IMG/VR virus record: IMGVR_UViG_3300007162_000013
Coordinates: 1-36,009 of that record
Reading direction: 5' to 3' (one strand)
DNA length: 36,009 nt
Source: a virus
Position numbers and translations under genes: made by a program. Shown here piece after piece: positions 18,501-26,145 of the stretch. The notes below the pieces were generated by a model. That model was not told the DNA's origin and did not search any database. It was given only the letters and a program-made list of their open reading frames with translations. Positions within the stretch are counted from its first letter, which is position 1. Every line of letters begins with the position of its first letter.

Positions 18501-20582
18501 GTTGGTAGCGTGGTTGACGCCTCAATCATTAAGAGCATGACCAAGGCTAGTGATGACGTAGTGAATGCCGGATTAAAAACCTTTACTGATAAGGCCGCAG
18601 ATGTTGGTAAAGGTGTTGGAAAGTCGGTCACTACAACCGGAAAAGAATTCGGCACTGAAGGTATTGAAGCTGGTGCTGGTGCGGCGGTAACAGATCTCGG
18701 TATTACTGGAAAGGTCGACTGGAACAACCTCTGGACCTCGGTTGTGATTGAGGGTGCGATTGGTGGAAAGACTGCCGGCACCATCCAGACGAGCGTGACC
18801 GCCGTGGGCCCTGATAGCTCTACCGCTGACGTCGTTTACTCCCTTGCGCCGACGAACGGTGACTCAGTCATGAGCACTGTGTCGAGCATCACCTCTAAAG
18901 GCGGGTCTCCTGCGGACGTGGCGGCCAACCTGAACACCGCATTGACTGATCTTGGCTTGAGTGTTGATCAGGCTAAATCAATCTCGAACACAGCAATTGC
19001 TGAGTCCGCTGTTAATCAGATCAACTCTGGTGGTGTTTTTACAATCGGAGACGTTAGTACGATTGTTGGCACAGACTCGGCAGGTAATAACGTCACACTT
19101 GGGGATGTCATCGCAGACGCCTCACTGAACGCTGGCGGTAAGTTTGATGTCGATTCAAGTGTTGTTATCGGCACAAACGCTGATGGCAGCTCAATGACGC
19201 TGAGTGATCTGGCCGAAGCCTCAAAAGGCGGTACGGTTATCGAGACCAAGTCAGAGGGGGGCGTAACGACGGACACGTCGGTTAATAACGTTACCGGGTC
19301 TACGACTACGACCACTACCGACTCAAATAACAACACCTCAACGACGTCGACGGTAAATGCGAATAACGGCTCAACCACCACAACGACGGTTGATGGAAAT
19401 GCAAACACAGTAACGACTACAGACTCAACTGCGGACGTTAATTCTACTGCTACCGTTGATGGCAACAGCAACACAGCGAATGTTACTCAAACGGATCTGG
19501 ATTCCAACGTAGTGACTGACACGAGTGTTGATGCGAATAACGGCACCGTCACGACTGTAACCACGGACTCGACGTCTGACGTTACGACAACGACAAATGT
19601 GGATAACACCAACAATACTCAGACGTCGGTAACGACCGATGGGGGTGTCACCACTGAAACTAGCGTTGACCCAGATAATAACAATGCTACGGTCGTAACA
19701 ACCGACGGCAACGTTCAGACCACCACAACGATTGACACCAACACGAACACCGTTATTACGGTGACAACCGATTTGAATACTGGTGTTGTGATCAGTGAGG
19801 AAGAGAAGCCGGTTGGGGATGTCCCGATAACCCAGATTCTTAACACGCTTGATCCGACCAAGAAGACCACAAAAACAACCAAGTCGCCAACTGCAACTCC
19901 TACTGGAGCCATGCCTTTGGCCTTAGGCGCTGCTTTGGCGGCTAACCCATCCTTGGCTGCTGAGTTTGAAAACCTATTTTCTGGTCCGGCCAAGAAATTT
20001 AAGTCACCTCTTGATGACTTTATGCAACAAGTAGATGAAAATTATGCTCAACAAGTTGCCGATCAAGAGGCGGCAGAAGCGGCTCAACGAGCTCAAGAGG
20101 AAGAAATGCGAAAGTACTACAGTTATGGCCGAGAGCGCGACATTGACGACATCCTCGGTGAGGGCCTTCTTGAAGAGTCTCCGCTCAGCGAATCATTTGA
20201 GGGTCTTGGGATGTCTGATATGTACCCAAGGGCTGCCAAGGCTGGTGGTCTGATGACCCCTCTGATGGCCAAAGGGGGTAATCCTCCCGCGGTTCATTAT
20301 GCCGGCAAGCCACGGATTGACTTCCGTAAGGGCGCTCATGTTGCAGGCCCCGGAGACGGTCAGTCTGACGACATTCCCGCGATGCTTGCTGACGGTGAAT
20401 TTGTATTCCCAGCGGACGTAGTTGCGGCTCTCGGAAATGGCTCAACCAAGGCTGGATCAGATAAACTGTACGAGATGATGCACGAGATCCGGCGTCGTTA
20501 TCGGTCCGCCAAACCGAAGGATCTGCCTCCACCGGCTAAAAAATCGCCCTTGGAGTACCTGTCGAAGAAAGGTAGGAGATAA
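15522..20582 (+). CDS. Very large ejection/internal virion protein (putative)
   Basis: This 1686-residue protein starts right after the preceding stop. It has an acidic N-terminal part, an Ala/Gly-rich helical and partly hydrophobic middle (MTFLSFIPGVAPFIQAIQGA at ~430; AASYVAVELPQEFAVIGAAT at ~910; a helical segment with AYNQAIRAGKNEEEARDVA at ~965), a Thr/Asn-rich repeat tract (~1247-1427) and a conserved C-terminus (VAGPGDGQSDDIPAMLADGEF then VFPADVVAALGNGS). That C-terminal motif is widespread in large phage virion proteins. Size and membrane-prone segments fit a protein ejected with DNA to form a channel. No lytic transglycosylase motif was seen. Confidence 0.75.
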   Translation: MAINRNISRLATEDELNGALSVFDPNWMNLTPEQKQQNAMSALDLYGGDRNQLLSNFNQQFNTTAGMSDLDYLLNYKPADQGAVVSGPITPVQDDSSVVSGLDYATKEGGIGENQYYENIRNRVTDIGGSGLGALDQAAKLREEAGQYGISNQDISNALGIPLADVNALLNPVDTSNVLDTIGATFDQDALDRLTASVDADAIAEDLSPKVDEAKKDTVRDFQGNEFSGSEILNLAQQISGSVDTSKVGGAVYGTKGESIGFDYEEAKNILGREPTAADQVLLDMARSLRQKGVTDLSQIKVEDVVVNQESSVYTDPETGEKFLVDADGAKIRSLTPEEVSNIRLKEVGSGDNTYTQEVLDTEVKTKQTVGPDGKPIYLYGEEGGNVFGETYTGEGATDYVMVFDEETGKPKFYTTGRSTSDMEKISMAMTFLSFIPGVAPFIQAIQGAYALKEGDPLAAIANLAGAAGYGDVARIAGAANAASKGDVLGAAFSLAGTSFGADFLKTDLGGGFTMNDVVTAGKIVSGIDKGDYGLALSAAGDLMKSSDLKVASAGINVYNAIKSGDPLAMIRAVDDANKIVQYIGGNTSAKDTITTTAPAGSGLTVPGSTPKVSLTETGQASLTGTGSLSDQAWEAGLTSFMNASNKGLSFEDALAASNREVGGLLSKESGGALATPYTGIADLKGKEDWDKAVNAYTYAINKGADPKDAFTFSKLVASGQQIVPTETKLDANNVTLTKSDDKTAGGSTQVGSIKLSYGTEGDKDMGTIYVFGPNAQASFSEVMNLPGAQKLSLLDRKDGEIWEVDDQTYYKNGDKIYSMPTVAAQAIGVPIAALGEMMSAAGGAAAATGAAKQDNWFTRTGNELNTKGIEALGQDVNTERKNIVNAVQNEEGFWNKFKAVVKSSIDNPLGAASYVAVELPQEFAVIGAATKVARLYGIVAGVGADMGMNAIEAAGAGYNEAYNQAIRAGKNEEEARDVAMDRALVDAALAATVGSVVDASIIKSMTKASDDVVNAGLKTFTDKAADVGKGVGKSVTTTGKEFGTEGIEAGAGAAVTDLGITGKVDWNNLWTSVVIEGAIGGKTAGTIQTSVTAVGPDSSTADVVYSLAPTNGDSVMSTVSSITSKGGSPADVAANLNTALTDLGLSVDQAKSISNTAIAESAVNQINSGGVFTIGDVSTIVGTDSAGNNVTLGDVIADASLNAGGKFDVDSSVVIGTNADGSSMTLSDLAEASKGGTVIETKSEGGVTTDTSVNNVTGSTTTTTTDSNNNTSTTSTVNANNGSTTTTTVDGNANTVTTTDSTADVNSTATVDGNSNTANVTQTDLDSNVVTDTSVDANNGTVTTVTTDSTSDVTTTTNVDNTNNTQTSVTTDGGVTTETSVDPDNNNATVVTTDGNVQTTTTIDTNTNTVITVTTDLNTGVVISEEEKPVGDVPITQILNTLDPTKKTTKTTKSPTATPTGAMPLALGAALAANPSLAAEFENLFSGPAKKFKSPLDDFMQQVDENYAQQVADQEAAEAAQRAQEEEMRKYYSYGRERDIDDILGEGLLEESPLSESFEGLGMSDMYPRAAKAGGLMTPLMAKGGNPPAVHYAGKPRIDFRKGAHVAGPGDGQSDDIPAMLADGEFVFPADVVAALGNGSTKAGSDKLYEMMHEIRRRYRSAKPKDLPPPAKKSPLEYLSKKGRR
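19250..19800 (+). repeat. Thr/Asn-rich low-complexity tract within the ejection protein gene
   Basis: About 180 codons encode variations on VTTDSNNNTSTTTVDGNANT. The repeat unit is loose, about 12-20 residues, and switches among T-rich, D-rich and N-rich parts. At DNA level, ACNACN and AACAAC triplets recur but synonymous codons vary, so it is selected at protein level rather than being a recent slippage product. It probably forms an extended flexible linker. Confidence 0.7.
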
Positions 20583-20584
20583 AC

Positions 20585-21541
20585 ATGGCTGATTTTATGC
20601 AGGGGTCGCCGTTACCAGACATAACGAAGACGACCACTAGAACTGCTCCAGAATATTACACCGACTACCTGTCAGCGATTGCAACCGCTGGGCAGCCATA
20701 CCTTACAAAGCCCTCTACTGAGCTTGTCGCCGGCCTTGATCCGCTTCAAATGACTGGTTACGAGGGAATTGAGAGTGGCGCAGGGGCTTACGATACGGGC
20801 CTTGGTGAGGCTGAGTCGGCCATCTCCGGTCTTACTGGCGGGTTCGACGTGGGCCGCATCTCTGACTACATGGACCCGTACAAGAAGAACGTGGTCGAGG
20901 AAATGGAGCGACAGGCTCAGCAGCAGCTTCAGCGATCCATTCTGCCGACCCTTAAAGCGGGTTTTGTTGGAACCGGTGGCCTAGGTGGTCAAAGGTACGC
21001 GGGGGCTTTAGGACAGGCCTTGGCTGATGTTCAGGCAGATTTAACTGGAAAGACCTACGGAGCCCTTTCTGCTGGTTATAAAGACGCTTTGAATGCCGCC
21101 TTGCAAGGGTACGGGATGGAGACGCAAGCCGCTCAGACTCAGGCGAACATTGCGAAGCTTGCTCAGGATCTCGGCATTTCCGAATCTGAGGCGCTTCGTA
21201 AGGCCGGCGCTGAGAAGCAGGCGTTTGAGCAGGCAAAGATCAATGCTCCGCTTTCGACCGCTCAGAATGTTTCCAACCTCCTGCGCGGCTTTGAGTACCC
21301 GACTAGCGAAAAGTATGTTGGCCCCGGCGAAAGAGGCATGTATGGGCTAAGCGACTTTGACAAGATTGCCGGTTTGCTCTCAACGGTTGGTGCTGTGACT
21401 AGCGGTGGAAGCTCTGGCAACAAGCTTACCGACCTGTCAAATCTCTTCAATCAGTTTAAAAATTTGGGTGGCTATAGTCCGTCAAACGTTACCGACATTG
21501 ATATGGATTACGGTGATGTTGATCCATTTGGGATAGGTTAA
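20585..21541 (+). CDS. Ejection/internal virion protein (putative)
   Basis: This 318-residue protein is preceded by AGGTAGGAGATAAAC. It contains SDYMDPYKKNVVEEMERQAQQQLQRSILPTL, FVGTGGLGGQRYAGALGQALADVQ and long Ala/Gln-rich helices (~150-225), then a Gly/Ser-rich tail. The DYMxPYxxNVVxE followed by FVGxGxxGG pattern is common in small ejection or core proteins of aquatic podoviruses. It lies between the two larger ejection candidates, and its helical composition resembles P22 gp7/T7 core proteins in style only. It probably enters the host with the genome. Confidence 0.75.
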   Translation: MADFMQGSPLPDITKTTTRTAPEYYTDYLSAIATAGQPYLTKPSTELVAGLDPLQMTGYEGIESGAGAYDTGLGEAESAISGLTGGFDVGRISDYMDPYKKNVVEEMERQAQQQLQRSILPTLKAGFVGTGGLGGQRYAGALGQALADVQADLTGKTYGALSAGYKDALNAALQGYGMETQAAQTQANIAKLAQDLGISESEALRKAGAEKQAFEQAKINAPLSTAQNVSNLLRGFEYPTSEKYVGPGERGMYGLSDFDKIAGLLSTVGAVTSGGSSGNKLTDLSNLFNQFKNLGGYSPSNVTDIDMDYGDVDPFGIG

Positions 21542-21543
21542 TC

Positions 21544-23232
21544 ATGGCCGAGAAAAAAGGTGCTTTAGCCGCAATTCCAACGTACATGTTTGATGACGAG
21601 GAAAGCAAAGCTCGTCAGAAGGCATATAACGAGGCTCTTGAGCGGGTTCAGAAGTCTTTAGACCAGCGTAAGAGCCGGTTTATTGACCCGACATGGGCAG
21701 CGGCTGCTGAGGCCTTCTTGACGCCTAAGTCGACTGGAAGCTCCTTTGAGGGATTTGGCACTTTAGCCAAGAAGCTTCGAGAGGCTCAGACAACGGAAGA
21801 AGAAGAGGAGCGCATGATCGCTGCTCAGCAGCTCGAGACCGCCAAGCTTGGTGTCGACCTCACCGCTCGTCAGAAGATGATGGAGCAGACTGGTAGGCTA
21901 TTCTCTGGACAGCAACCTTTTGTGTCTCCCGGTGCTGCTTCCGGCGCCCCTCAGGGTGGCCCCTTAACGGCGGAAGAAAATGCCATCGTCGTTCAGTTGA
22001 GGGCAAAAGGCGCCGACGCCCCGTCTATTTTGAAGGCGCTTCAGGACTACCGCTCCGGCAAAATAAAGGTCACAGAAGGCGGTGTTTATGACATCGCGTC
22101 TGGCGCATTCACTCCGTTTGAGAAGGGTGGCGCATCAGTAGAGCGTGACGTTTATGTTCAGGAGCCAGATGGCTCAATGTCTGTTGAGAAGTACAACGTC
22201 CCGCCATCAATCGCCTCAAGGCTTGATTCAGCACTGAGCAAGGGCGACATGGAAGAGTACCGCAAGCTGGCTGACATGGTAACGAGGGGACCGCTTGCTT
22301 CTAAGCCTGCTGCTGCTCCTGCTGCTCCCGCCGGTCCTGCTGCTGCTCCTGTTGCTGGTGCCCCTGCTCCTGCTGCCGCCCCCGCTCCTGTTGGCGCCCC
22401 TGCTGGTGCTCCCCCGGCAGACACTCGTGGGAGACTGCCGTCAGCGTCTGAAAGGGCTGCTGAGTCTGAAGCGAACAAGGTTTTTGCCACAGAAACTGCA
22501 AAAAAATCAGCAGAGATGGAAGCGGCGTTGCCTGATAAATACCAGCAGGCCCTGATGATGTCGAACACGGCGCAGCAAACAGCAAACTTGGTTGCTCAAA
22601 GCCCGCAGGTTTATGGTCAGTTAAGGCAACCCGGTATCGCCTCTGCGATTGGCAGGCTGATCCAAGAGGGAATTCGTGCCGGTAACACAACGATTTCCTT
22701 GGGTGGCTTTGAGGATGCTGTTCGGCAGGTCAACCCGAATATTTCAAAAGCGGACCTTGATAACCTGATGACGGTTGCAGGAAACCTCGCTGAGCTCGAG
22801 CTGATCTACACAAACCTCTACTTGAGGGGCGGCGGTCAGATCACAGAGGGCGAGCGTGAGATTGTTCGTCGGGTGGTCGGTTCGCCAGCCCTTAGCCCGA
22901 AGTTCTTGGTTTTAAAGTCGCAGCTTCTCAAGACCAGATCTGATCAGGATATTGCGTTGTACGATGCTTTCCAGTCGGCTAAAGAGCAAAATCCATCAAT
23001 TCGTTACGCTCAGTGGCTTAACGGGTCTCAGGCGCGTGGCATCCTCAATCAGTTTGATAAACGGTTTAAGAATCTCATGGGGCTGGTTCCGTCCGAAGGA
23101 AAAGGGGCACCCAAGCCGAGTACACCTCCCGCGGCTTCAAGACCCGCCCCGAAGCGTTCACCTGAAGAAGGGGTGGATGTTCCTGAGGCGATTCCCTCTG
23201 GAGGCGCTGTATTAGGTAGGAGAGCTATTTAA
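21544..23232 (+). CDS. Ejection/internal virion protein with Ala/Pro linker (putative)
   Basis: This 562-residue protein starts after AGGTTAATC. A helical N-terminal half (~1-225) is separated by an Ala/Pro-rich linker (~254-290) from a C-terminal half containing NTAQQTANLVAQSPQVYGQL, LGGFEDAVRQVNPNISKADLDNL, YTNLYLRGGGQITEGEREIV and PSIRYAQWLNG. The C-terminal half recurs in large structural proteins of aquatic podoviruses. No transmembrane helix is obvious. Position within the ejection block and its helical nature suggest an internal core protein. The stop overlaps the next start (TAATG). Confidence 0.75.
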   Translation: MAEKKGALAAIPTYMFDDEESKARQKAYNEALERVQKSLDQRKSRFIDPTWAAAAEAFLTPKSTGSSFEGFGTLAKKLREAQTTEEEEERMIAAQQLETAKLGVDLTARQKMMEQTGRLFSGQQPFVSPGAASGAPQGGPLTAEENAIVVQLRAKGADAPSILKALQDYRSGKIKVTEGGVYDIASGAFTPFEKGGASVERDVYVQEPDGSMSVEKYNVPPSIASRLDSALSKGDMEEYRKLADMVTRGPLASKPAAAPAAPAGPAAAPVAGAPAPAAAPAPVGAPAGAPPADTRGRLPSASERAAESEANKVFATETAKKSAEMEAALPDKYQQALMMSNTAQQTANLVAQSPQVYGQLRQPGIASAIGRLIQEGIRAGNTTISLGGFEDAVRQVNPNISKADLDNLMTVAGNLAELELIYTNLYLRGGGQITEGEREIVRRVVGSPALSPKFLVLKSQLLKTRSDQDIALYDAFQSAKEQNPSIRYAQWLNGSQARGILNQFDKRFKNLMGLVPSEGKGAPKPSTPPAASRPAPKRSPEEGVDVPEAIPSGGAVLGRRAI

Positions 23233-24170
23233 TGGACGAGCTTGAAGAAATCACAGTACAGCTTGCAAACGGCAAAGTTGTAAAGGTTGTTGCTCCAAAG
23301 GGAACGACTGATCAAGAGGCATACGCACTTGCTGAGGCTCAAGAGGCTGGCGTTGGCGAGGTAGGCGCCGAGGAAGAATCGGATGAAATACCCGGTCTTC
23401 CTCCTGACTATGAAAAGCGAATGGCCGATGCTGAGGCTGCTGCCCAAAGAGCCGCACAAGAACAGGCGATTGGTCAGGCAAGGGCTACTGGTCAAATGGT
23501 TGGCGGCGGTGCGGGTGGGGCCCTCTCCCTCGCAAGAACCGCGGGTGACGTAGGTAGGTCAATGATGGGAAGGCCCCCTCAGGGACTTCAGTCTCCATTA
23601 GGAACCCTTCCCGGTGGTCTTCAGAACACTCCCGGCCAGAAGTGGGCCGCTAAGGTTGTTGGCCAACCCGGCCTTCAGATGAGACCTGATGACTACTCCG
23701 TTTCTCAAGCTGCCCAGCGTTATCAAAAAGCAATGCCCTCAGGGAAGGTTTCCGGTCCCGCTGCGAAGAAGTACGGGCTTGGTCCCTTAGATATTCGTCG
23801 TCAGCTTTCAACCGCTCCTCCGAGACCAAGCGGGCTCGAGGCCATCACGCAGAGATTCGGTCAGCTTGCGAACTCCGGACCCATGCGGTTTGCTGCTCGT
23901 AAGGTACTGCCCCCTGTAGCTGGCGCATACGGCCTTGGTGAGCTTGCTGCCGCTGCTCAGGAGGGAATGTACTCTGAGAAACCGGACCCTGTTAGAACGG
24001 GTTTAACGGCCCTAGGGGGGCTTGGTGGCGTGTTGTCTATGTTCCCAGCCACTGCACCGGTTGGTGTTCCATTGGCTATAGGGTCCGCTCTGTTCCAGCC
24101 TCCCACTGAGGAAGAGCGCCGGTTCAGGGACATGCAGGCTACAGAGAGCCCGTTTGCTTACGGGCCCTAA
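23232..24170 (+). CDS. Last protein of the ejection block (putative virion protein)
   Basis: This 312-residue protein is preceded by AGGTAGGAGAGC. It begins with a short beta motif (EEITVQLANGKVVKVVAPKGTTDQEAYALAEA) typical of phage protein N-termini, then an Ala/Glu helix (~65-85), a Gly/Pro-rich middle and a mildly hydrophobic C-terminal region (VAGAYGLGELAAAAQEG; GLTALGGLGGVLSMFPATAPVG). The last segment could associate with membrane. It is the last gene before the strong terminator at 24196. The virion/ejection role is inferred from operon position. Confidence 0.7.
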   Translation: MDELEEITVQLANGKVVKVVAPKGTTDQEAYALAEAQEAGVGEVGAEEESDEIPGLPPDYEKRMADAEAAAQRAAQEQAIGQARATGQMVGGGAGGALSLARTAGDVGRSMMGRPPQGLQSPLGTLPGGLQNTPGQKWAAKVVGQPGLQMRPDDYSVSQAAQRYQKAMPSGKVSGPAAKKYGLGPLDIRRQLSTAPPRPSGLEAITQRFGQLANSGPMRFAARKVLPPVAGAYGLGELAAAAQEGMYSEKPDPVRTGLTALGGLGGVLSMFPATAPVGVPLAIGSALFQPPTEEERRFRDMQATESPFAYGP

Positions 24171-24195
24171 GATCTCCTTGTAGTTGCTCTCCTTT

Positions 24196-24219
24196 CCCCG
24201 GCTAGACCGGGGTTTTTTT
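24196..24219 (+). terminator. Rho-independent terminator of the structural operon
   Basis: Perfect CCCCGG (24196-24201) and CCGGGG (24207-24212) arms enclose a CTAGA loop and are followed by seven T. It lies 25 bp after the last ejection gene and separates convergent transcription units. On the minus strand the hairpin lacks a T tract, so termination there would be weaker. The minus-strand stop codon at 24218-24220 overlaps its T run. Confidence 0.9.
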
Positions 24220-24433
24220 ACGGCTTGAGCCTGTCGAGGATCTTCCCGACCTCGGTGTTGAGGTCAGAGACGATTTGTGTGCAGCGTTGATGCTCATCCG
24301 CTCTGATCTTTGGCTCAACGAAGGCCGCGATCTTACGAGCGAACTGAACGATGTCGACCTCATCCGCAATGATTGCGTTGGGTTCGTGTTGATCGCAGTA
24401 AAAGAAAATTTGCTTGATGTCGTCGTCAGTCAT
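24218..24433 (-). CDS. Small hypothetical early protein
   Basis: This 71-residue, acidic and helical protein is preceded by AGGTGGAAAA. It begins MTDDDIKQIFFYCDQHEPN, has a mid-helix VDIVQFARKIAAFVEPKIR and ends in a charged coil (QRCTQIVSDLNTEVGKILDRL). No family was recognised. The start overlaps the upstream gene by 8 bp, so it is translated as the last member of the leftward operon. Its 3-prime end touches the convergent terminator. Confidence 0.7.
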   Translation of the reverse strand: MTDDDIKQIFFYCDQHEPNAIIADEVDIVQFARKIAAFVEPKIRADEHQRCTQIVSDLNTEVGKILDRLKP

Positions 24434-24629
24434 TTTTCCACCTGATCCAATTCAAAATGGTTGTCTTTGCGATGGCTCTTTGAGGGCCACCCACGTATGA
24501 GTTGCAGTCGCTGTTCAGGAAAGCTTCAACGATGTAGTCATTGGAGGCGTTGGTCTCGTGTTGCTGAGCCTCCTTACGGTTTTCGAAGATCTTCCCGTCA
24601 GTCGTCATGTAGGCAGTGATCTCTTTCAT
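24426..24629 (-). CDS. Small phage protein (MKEITAYMTTDGKIFENRKEA type)
   Basis: The ATG at 24629 overlaps the stop of the nuclease gene by ATGA; longer versions of this frame run into the nuclease gene and are not credible. The 67-residue product begins with a beta-hairpin-like MKEITAYMTTDGKIFENRKEA and has a C-terminal helix with AIAKTTILNWIRW. The motif TTDGKIFxxxxEAxxHE recurs in small early proteins of T4-like and other aquatic phages, with no known function. The coupling suggests stoichiometric expression with the nuclease. Confidence 0.72.
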   Translation of the reverse strand: MKEITAYMTTDGKIFENRKEAQQHETNASNDYIVEAFLNSDCNSYVGGPQRAIAKTTILNWIRWKND

Positions 24630-25375
24630 TTGTATTTGTTCTTTGCTTGCCAAAAGGTCAAAAGGGCAGAGAACATGGCCCATCCTCGTTTGAGGTCGGA
24701 CTCTGTCCACTCGTGTACGGTTACCAAACCCGGGACGGTGCGGGACACAAACACGTTCGCACAGCGAGCCTTATGCATGCCCAGACCGACTCGGTAGGCT
24801 GCAAGCTGCATGAGGTGCTCATCGTAGGGGGCGACTTTTGTGGGGTCGTCAAAGTCCTTCGTCTTGATGTCTACAACGACGTCAGTGCCGATCATGTCGA
24901 CCTTTCCACCAAAGCCAAGGTCGTGACAGAAAGCCCGCTCACAGACCCATTTCTGGTCGCCAAAGGTTTGGTATAGGATGCGATCAGTAGCCATGACTGC
25001 GTCACTGGTAGGGACAGGCTTTTCTTCGTAAAACGATTGGATCTGTGCATGAATGTCTGTGCCGGCATCCGCAGCCTTTTTGCCATGCTCCTTTGAGTCG
25101 TGCATGACCCTCTCGAGGAAGACCTCCTCGGACTCCGTTTCCATTCTTGGTAGGGTAAGAGCGGCCATCAGAACCTGACGCTGCATCCAAGCGATTAAAC
25201 CGGGCTTGGCGGCTACATTGAGGATCGTGGTGACCGAAGGTACCAAGTCCATGTTGCGGGCGTCTCTGAGGGTCGTAGGACGCTCCTTGCCGTTCGATCC
25301 GATTACGGTATAGGCAGGGATTCCGTCCCGTGTATACCAGTGACCTGCTTCGGATTGGTGTTCCTTGACAATCAT
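24626..25375 (-). CDS. PD-(D/E)XK nuclease (RecB/Cas4-like family)
   Basis: This 249-residue protein starts at an ATG after AGGAGA. It shows the motif set of RecB-type exonucleases: GTDIH (105-109), Glu147, GGKVD (D160), DIKTK (D169, K171) and QLAAY (190-194). Together these form the metal site and the late Q-x-x-x-Y motif of the fold. N-terminal VPSVTTILNVAAKPGLIAWM is typical of phage members. It probably degrades or trims DNA ends in recombination or host DNA breakdown. It lies downstream of an SSB-like gene in the same operon. No four-cysteine Fe-S cluster is evident. Confidence 0.87.
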   Translation of the reverse strand: MIVKEHQSEAGHWYTRDGIPAYTVIGSNGKERPTTLRDARNMDLVPSVTTILNVAAKPGLIAWMQRQVLMAALTLPRMETESEEVFLERVMHDSKEHGKKAADAGTDIHAQIQSFYEEKPVPTSDAVMATDRILYQTFGDQKWVCERAFCHDLGFGGKVDMIGTDVVVDIKTKDFDDPTKVAPYDEHLMQLAAYRVGLGMHKARCANVFVSRTVPGLVTVHEWTESDLKRGWAMFSALLTFWQAKNKYK

Positions 25376-25383
25376 TTTTTCTC

Positions 25384-25851
25384 CTAGAGTTGATGGTGAT
25401 GGGCGTTACTCATGTCAATGTAGGCGTTTGTCCGAAGAGCTGTGCCTCCATTGATTGTTGCTTGGGTCTCGGTCGTGCAGAGTCTGACGGTAGGGATCAT
25501 CTTGCCGTTTTCAAAGATCCTCTGAATCAGAAGATCCTTAGATTTGACAAGGTACAGAAACCCCACAAACGGTACATTGAGTCCTTCAGCGATCTTGATT
25601 CCCTCCTGAATTTTTGACCACGTCACGAGCCATTCGCTCTGAAACGATTCCCTGAAGGTCTCGAGGGTAGCCTGTCTGCATTTGGTCTCCACAACAGCCT
25701 TGACCTCAGTGTCAATCAAAAGGGCGTCGACAATTGCTGGTTTGTTCTTCGGGGTTTGGACATACTTCATGTTGAAGCGAGCCTCAAACCACTGAGCGAC
25801 GTACTGCTCATCAGCAAGAGACTCCTGCCCCTTAGGCGTCAGGATGTCGAT
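25384..25851 (-). CDS. PD-(D/E)XK-type nuclease-like protein with probable AUC start
   Basis: The first canonical ATG is at 25770 (128 residues). The same frame, however, stays open upstream to a TAG at 25861-25863 and encodes DILTPKGQESLADEQ and VAQWFEARFN, which read as genuine family N-terminal sequence before YVQTPKNKPAIVDALLID. No ATG, GTG or TTG occurs in that extension. AGGGG lies six bases before an ATC at 25851, so AUC initiation (155 residues) is proposed; CTG at 25842 is an alternative. D42 and ETK (55-57) fit a minimal PD-(D/E)XK site. It follows the secreted-protein gene in the leftward operon. Confidence 0.75.
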   Translation of the reverse strand: MDILTPKGQESLADEQYVAQWFEARFNMKYVQTPKNKPAIVDALLIDTEVKAVVETKCRQATLETFRESFQSEWLVTWSKIQEGIKIAEGLNVPFVGFLYLVKSKDLLIQRIFENGKMIPTVRLCTTETQATINGGTALRTNAYIDMSNAHHHQL

Positions 25852-25860
25852 TTTGGGCCC

Positions 25861-26145
25861 CTATTCAACGTAGCGCAGGTTGTCAGATGGGTAGACCTTG
25901 GTCTGAAGGCCACTCCGAGTGAACCAGTGAATGCGGACCATGTTGTCCACGTATTCCCAGCAGCCTTTAGAGGTTTCCCCGTCCCGGTCGTAGGAATAGA
26001 CCTCGAGCAGTGGTCGATATTCCTTGCCGTTGTACATGCACCAACGATTTGTAAGGACTACCTCGCCGCCACCTTGATTGTTGAACCTGAATGTCTGGCC
26101 CCATGCGGGAGTGCAGATCAGAGCCAACACGAGAAGCAGCTTCAT
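25861..26145 (-). CDS. Small secreted protein with signal peptide
   Basis: The ATG at 26145 has GGAGAAAAACAC upstream and overlaps the preceding stop (ATGA). The 94-residue product starts with a clear Sec signal (MKLLLVLALICTPAWGQ), with predicted cleavage after AWG at residue 16. The Cys is not in a good lipobox context. The mature ~78 residues are beta-rich with two cysteines (RWCMYNG; KGCWEY) that could form a periplasmic disulfide, and end in VYPSDNLRYVE. Similar small exported proteins occur in early regions of phages. Superinfection exclusion or envelope modification is possible, but not shown. Confidence 0.78.
   Translation of the reverse strand: MKLLLVLALICTPAWGQTFRFNNQGGGEVVLTNRWCMYNGKEYRPLLEVYSYDRDGETSKGCWEYVDNMVRIHWFTRSGLQTKVYPSDNLRYVE

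Noticed and set aside
19016-19474. 152-codon minus-strand open frame rich in Val/Ser/Leu
   Set aside because: It mirrors the Thr/Asn low-complexity tract of the ejection gene; the composition is a by-product of the biased sequence.
22158-22690. Overlapping minus-strand frames rich in Ala/Gly or Gln
   Set aside because: They are shadows of the Ala/Pro linker (GCT/CCT triplets) of the gene at 21544.
25384-26145. Amber read-through fusion of the secreted protein and the nuclease
   Set aside because: The two are in one frame separated by a single TAG, but TAG ends several other genes here (for example at 3310, 8898, 27691 and 34610), and a signal peptide on a DNA nuclease makes little sense. 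An AGGGG site six bases before ATC fits independent initiation better.
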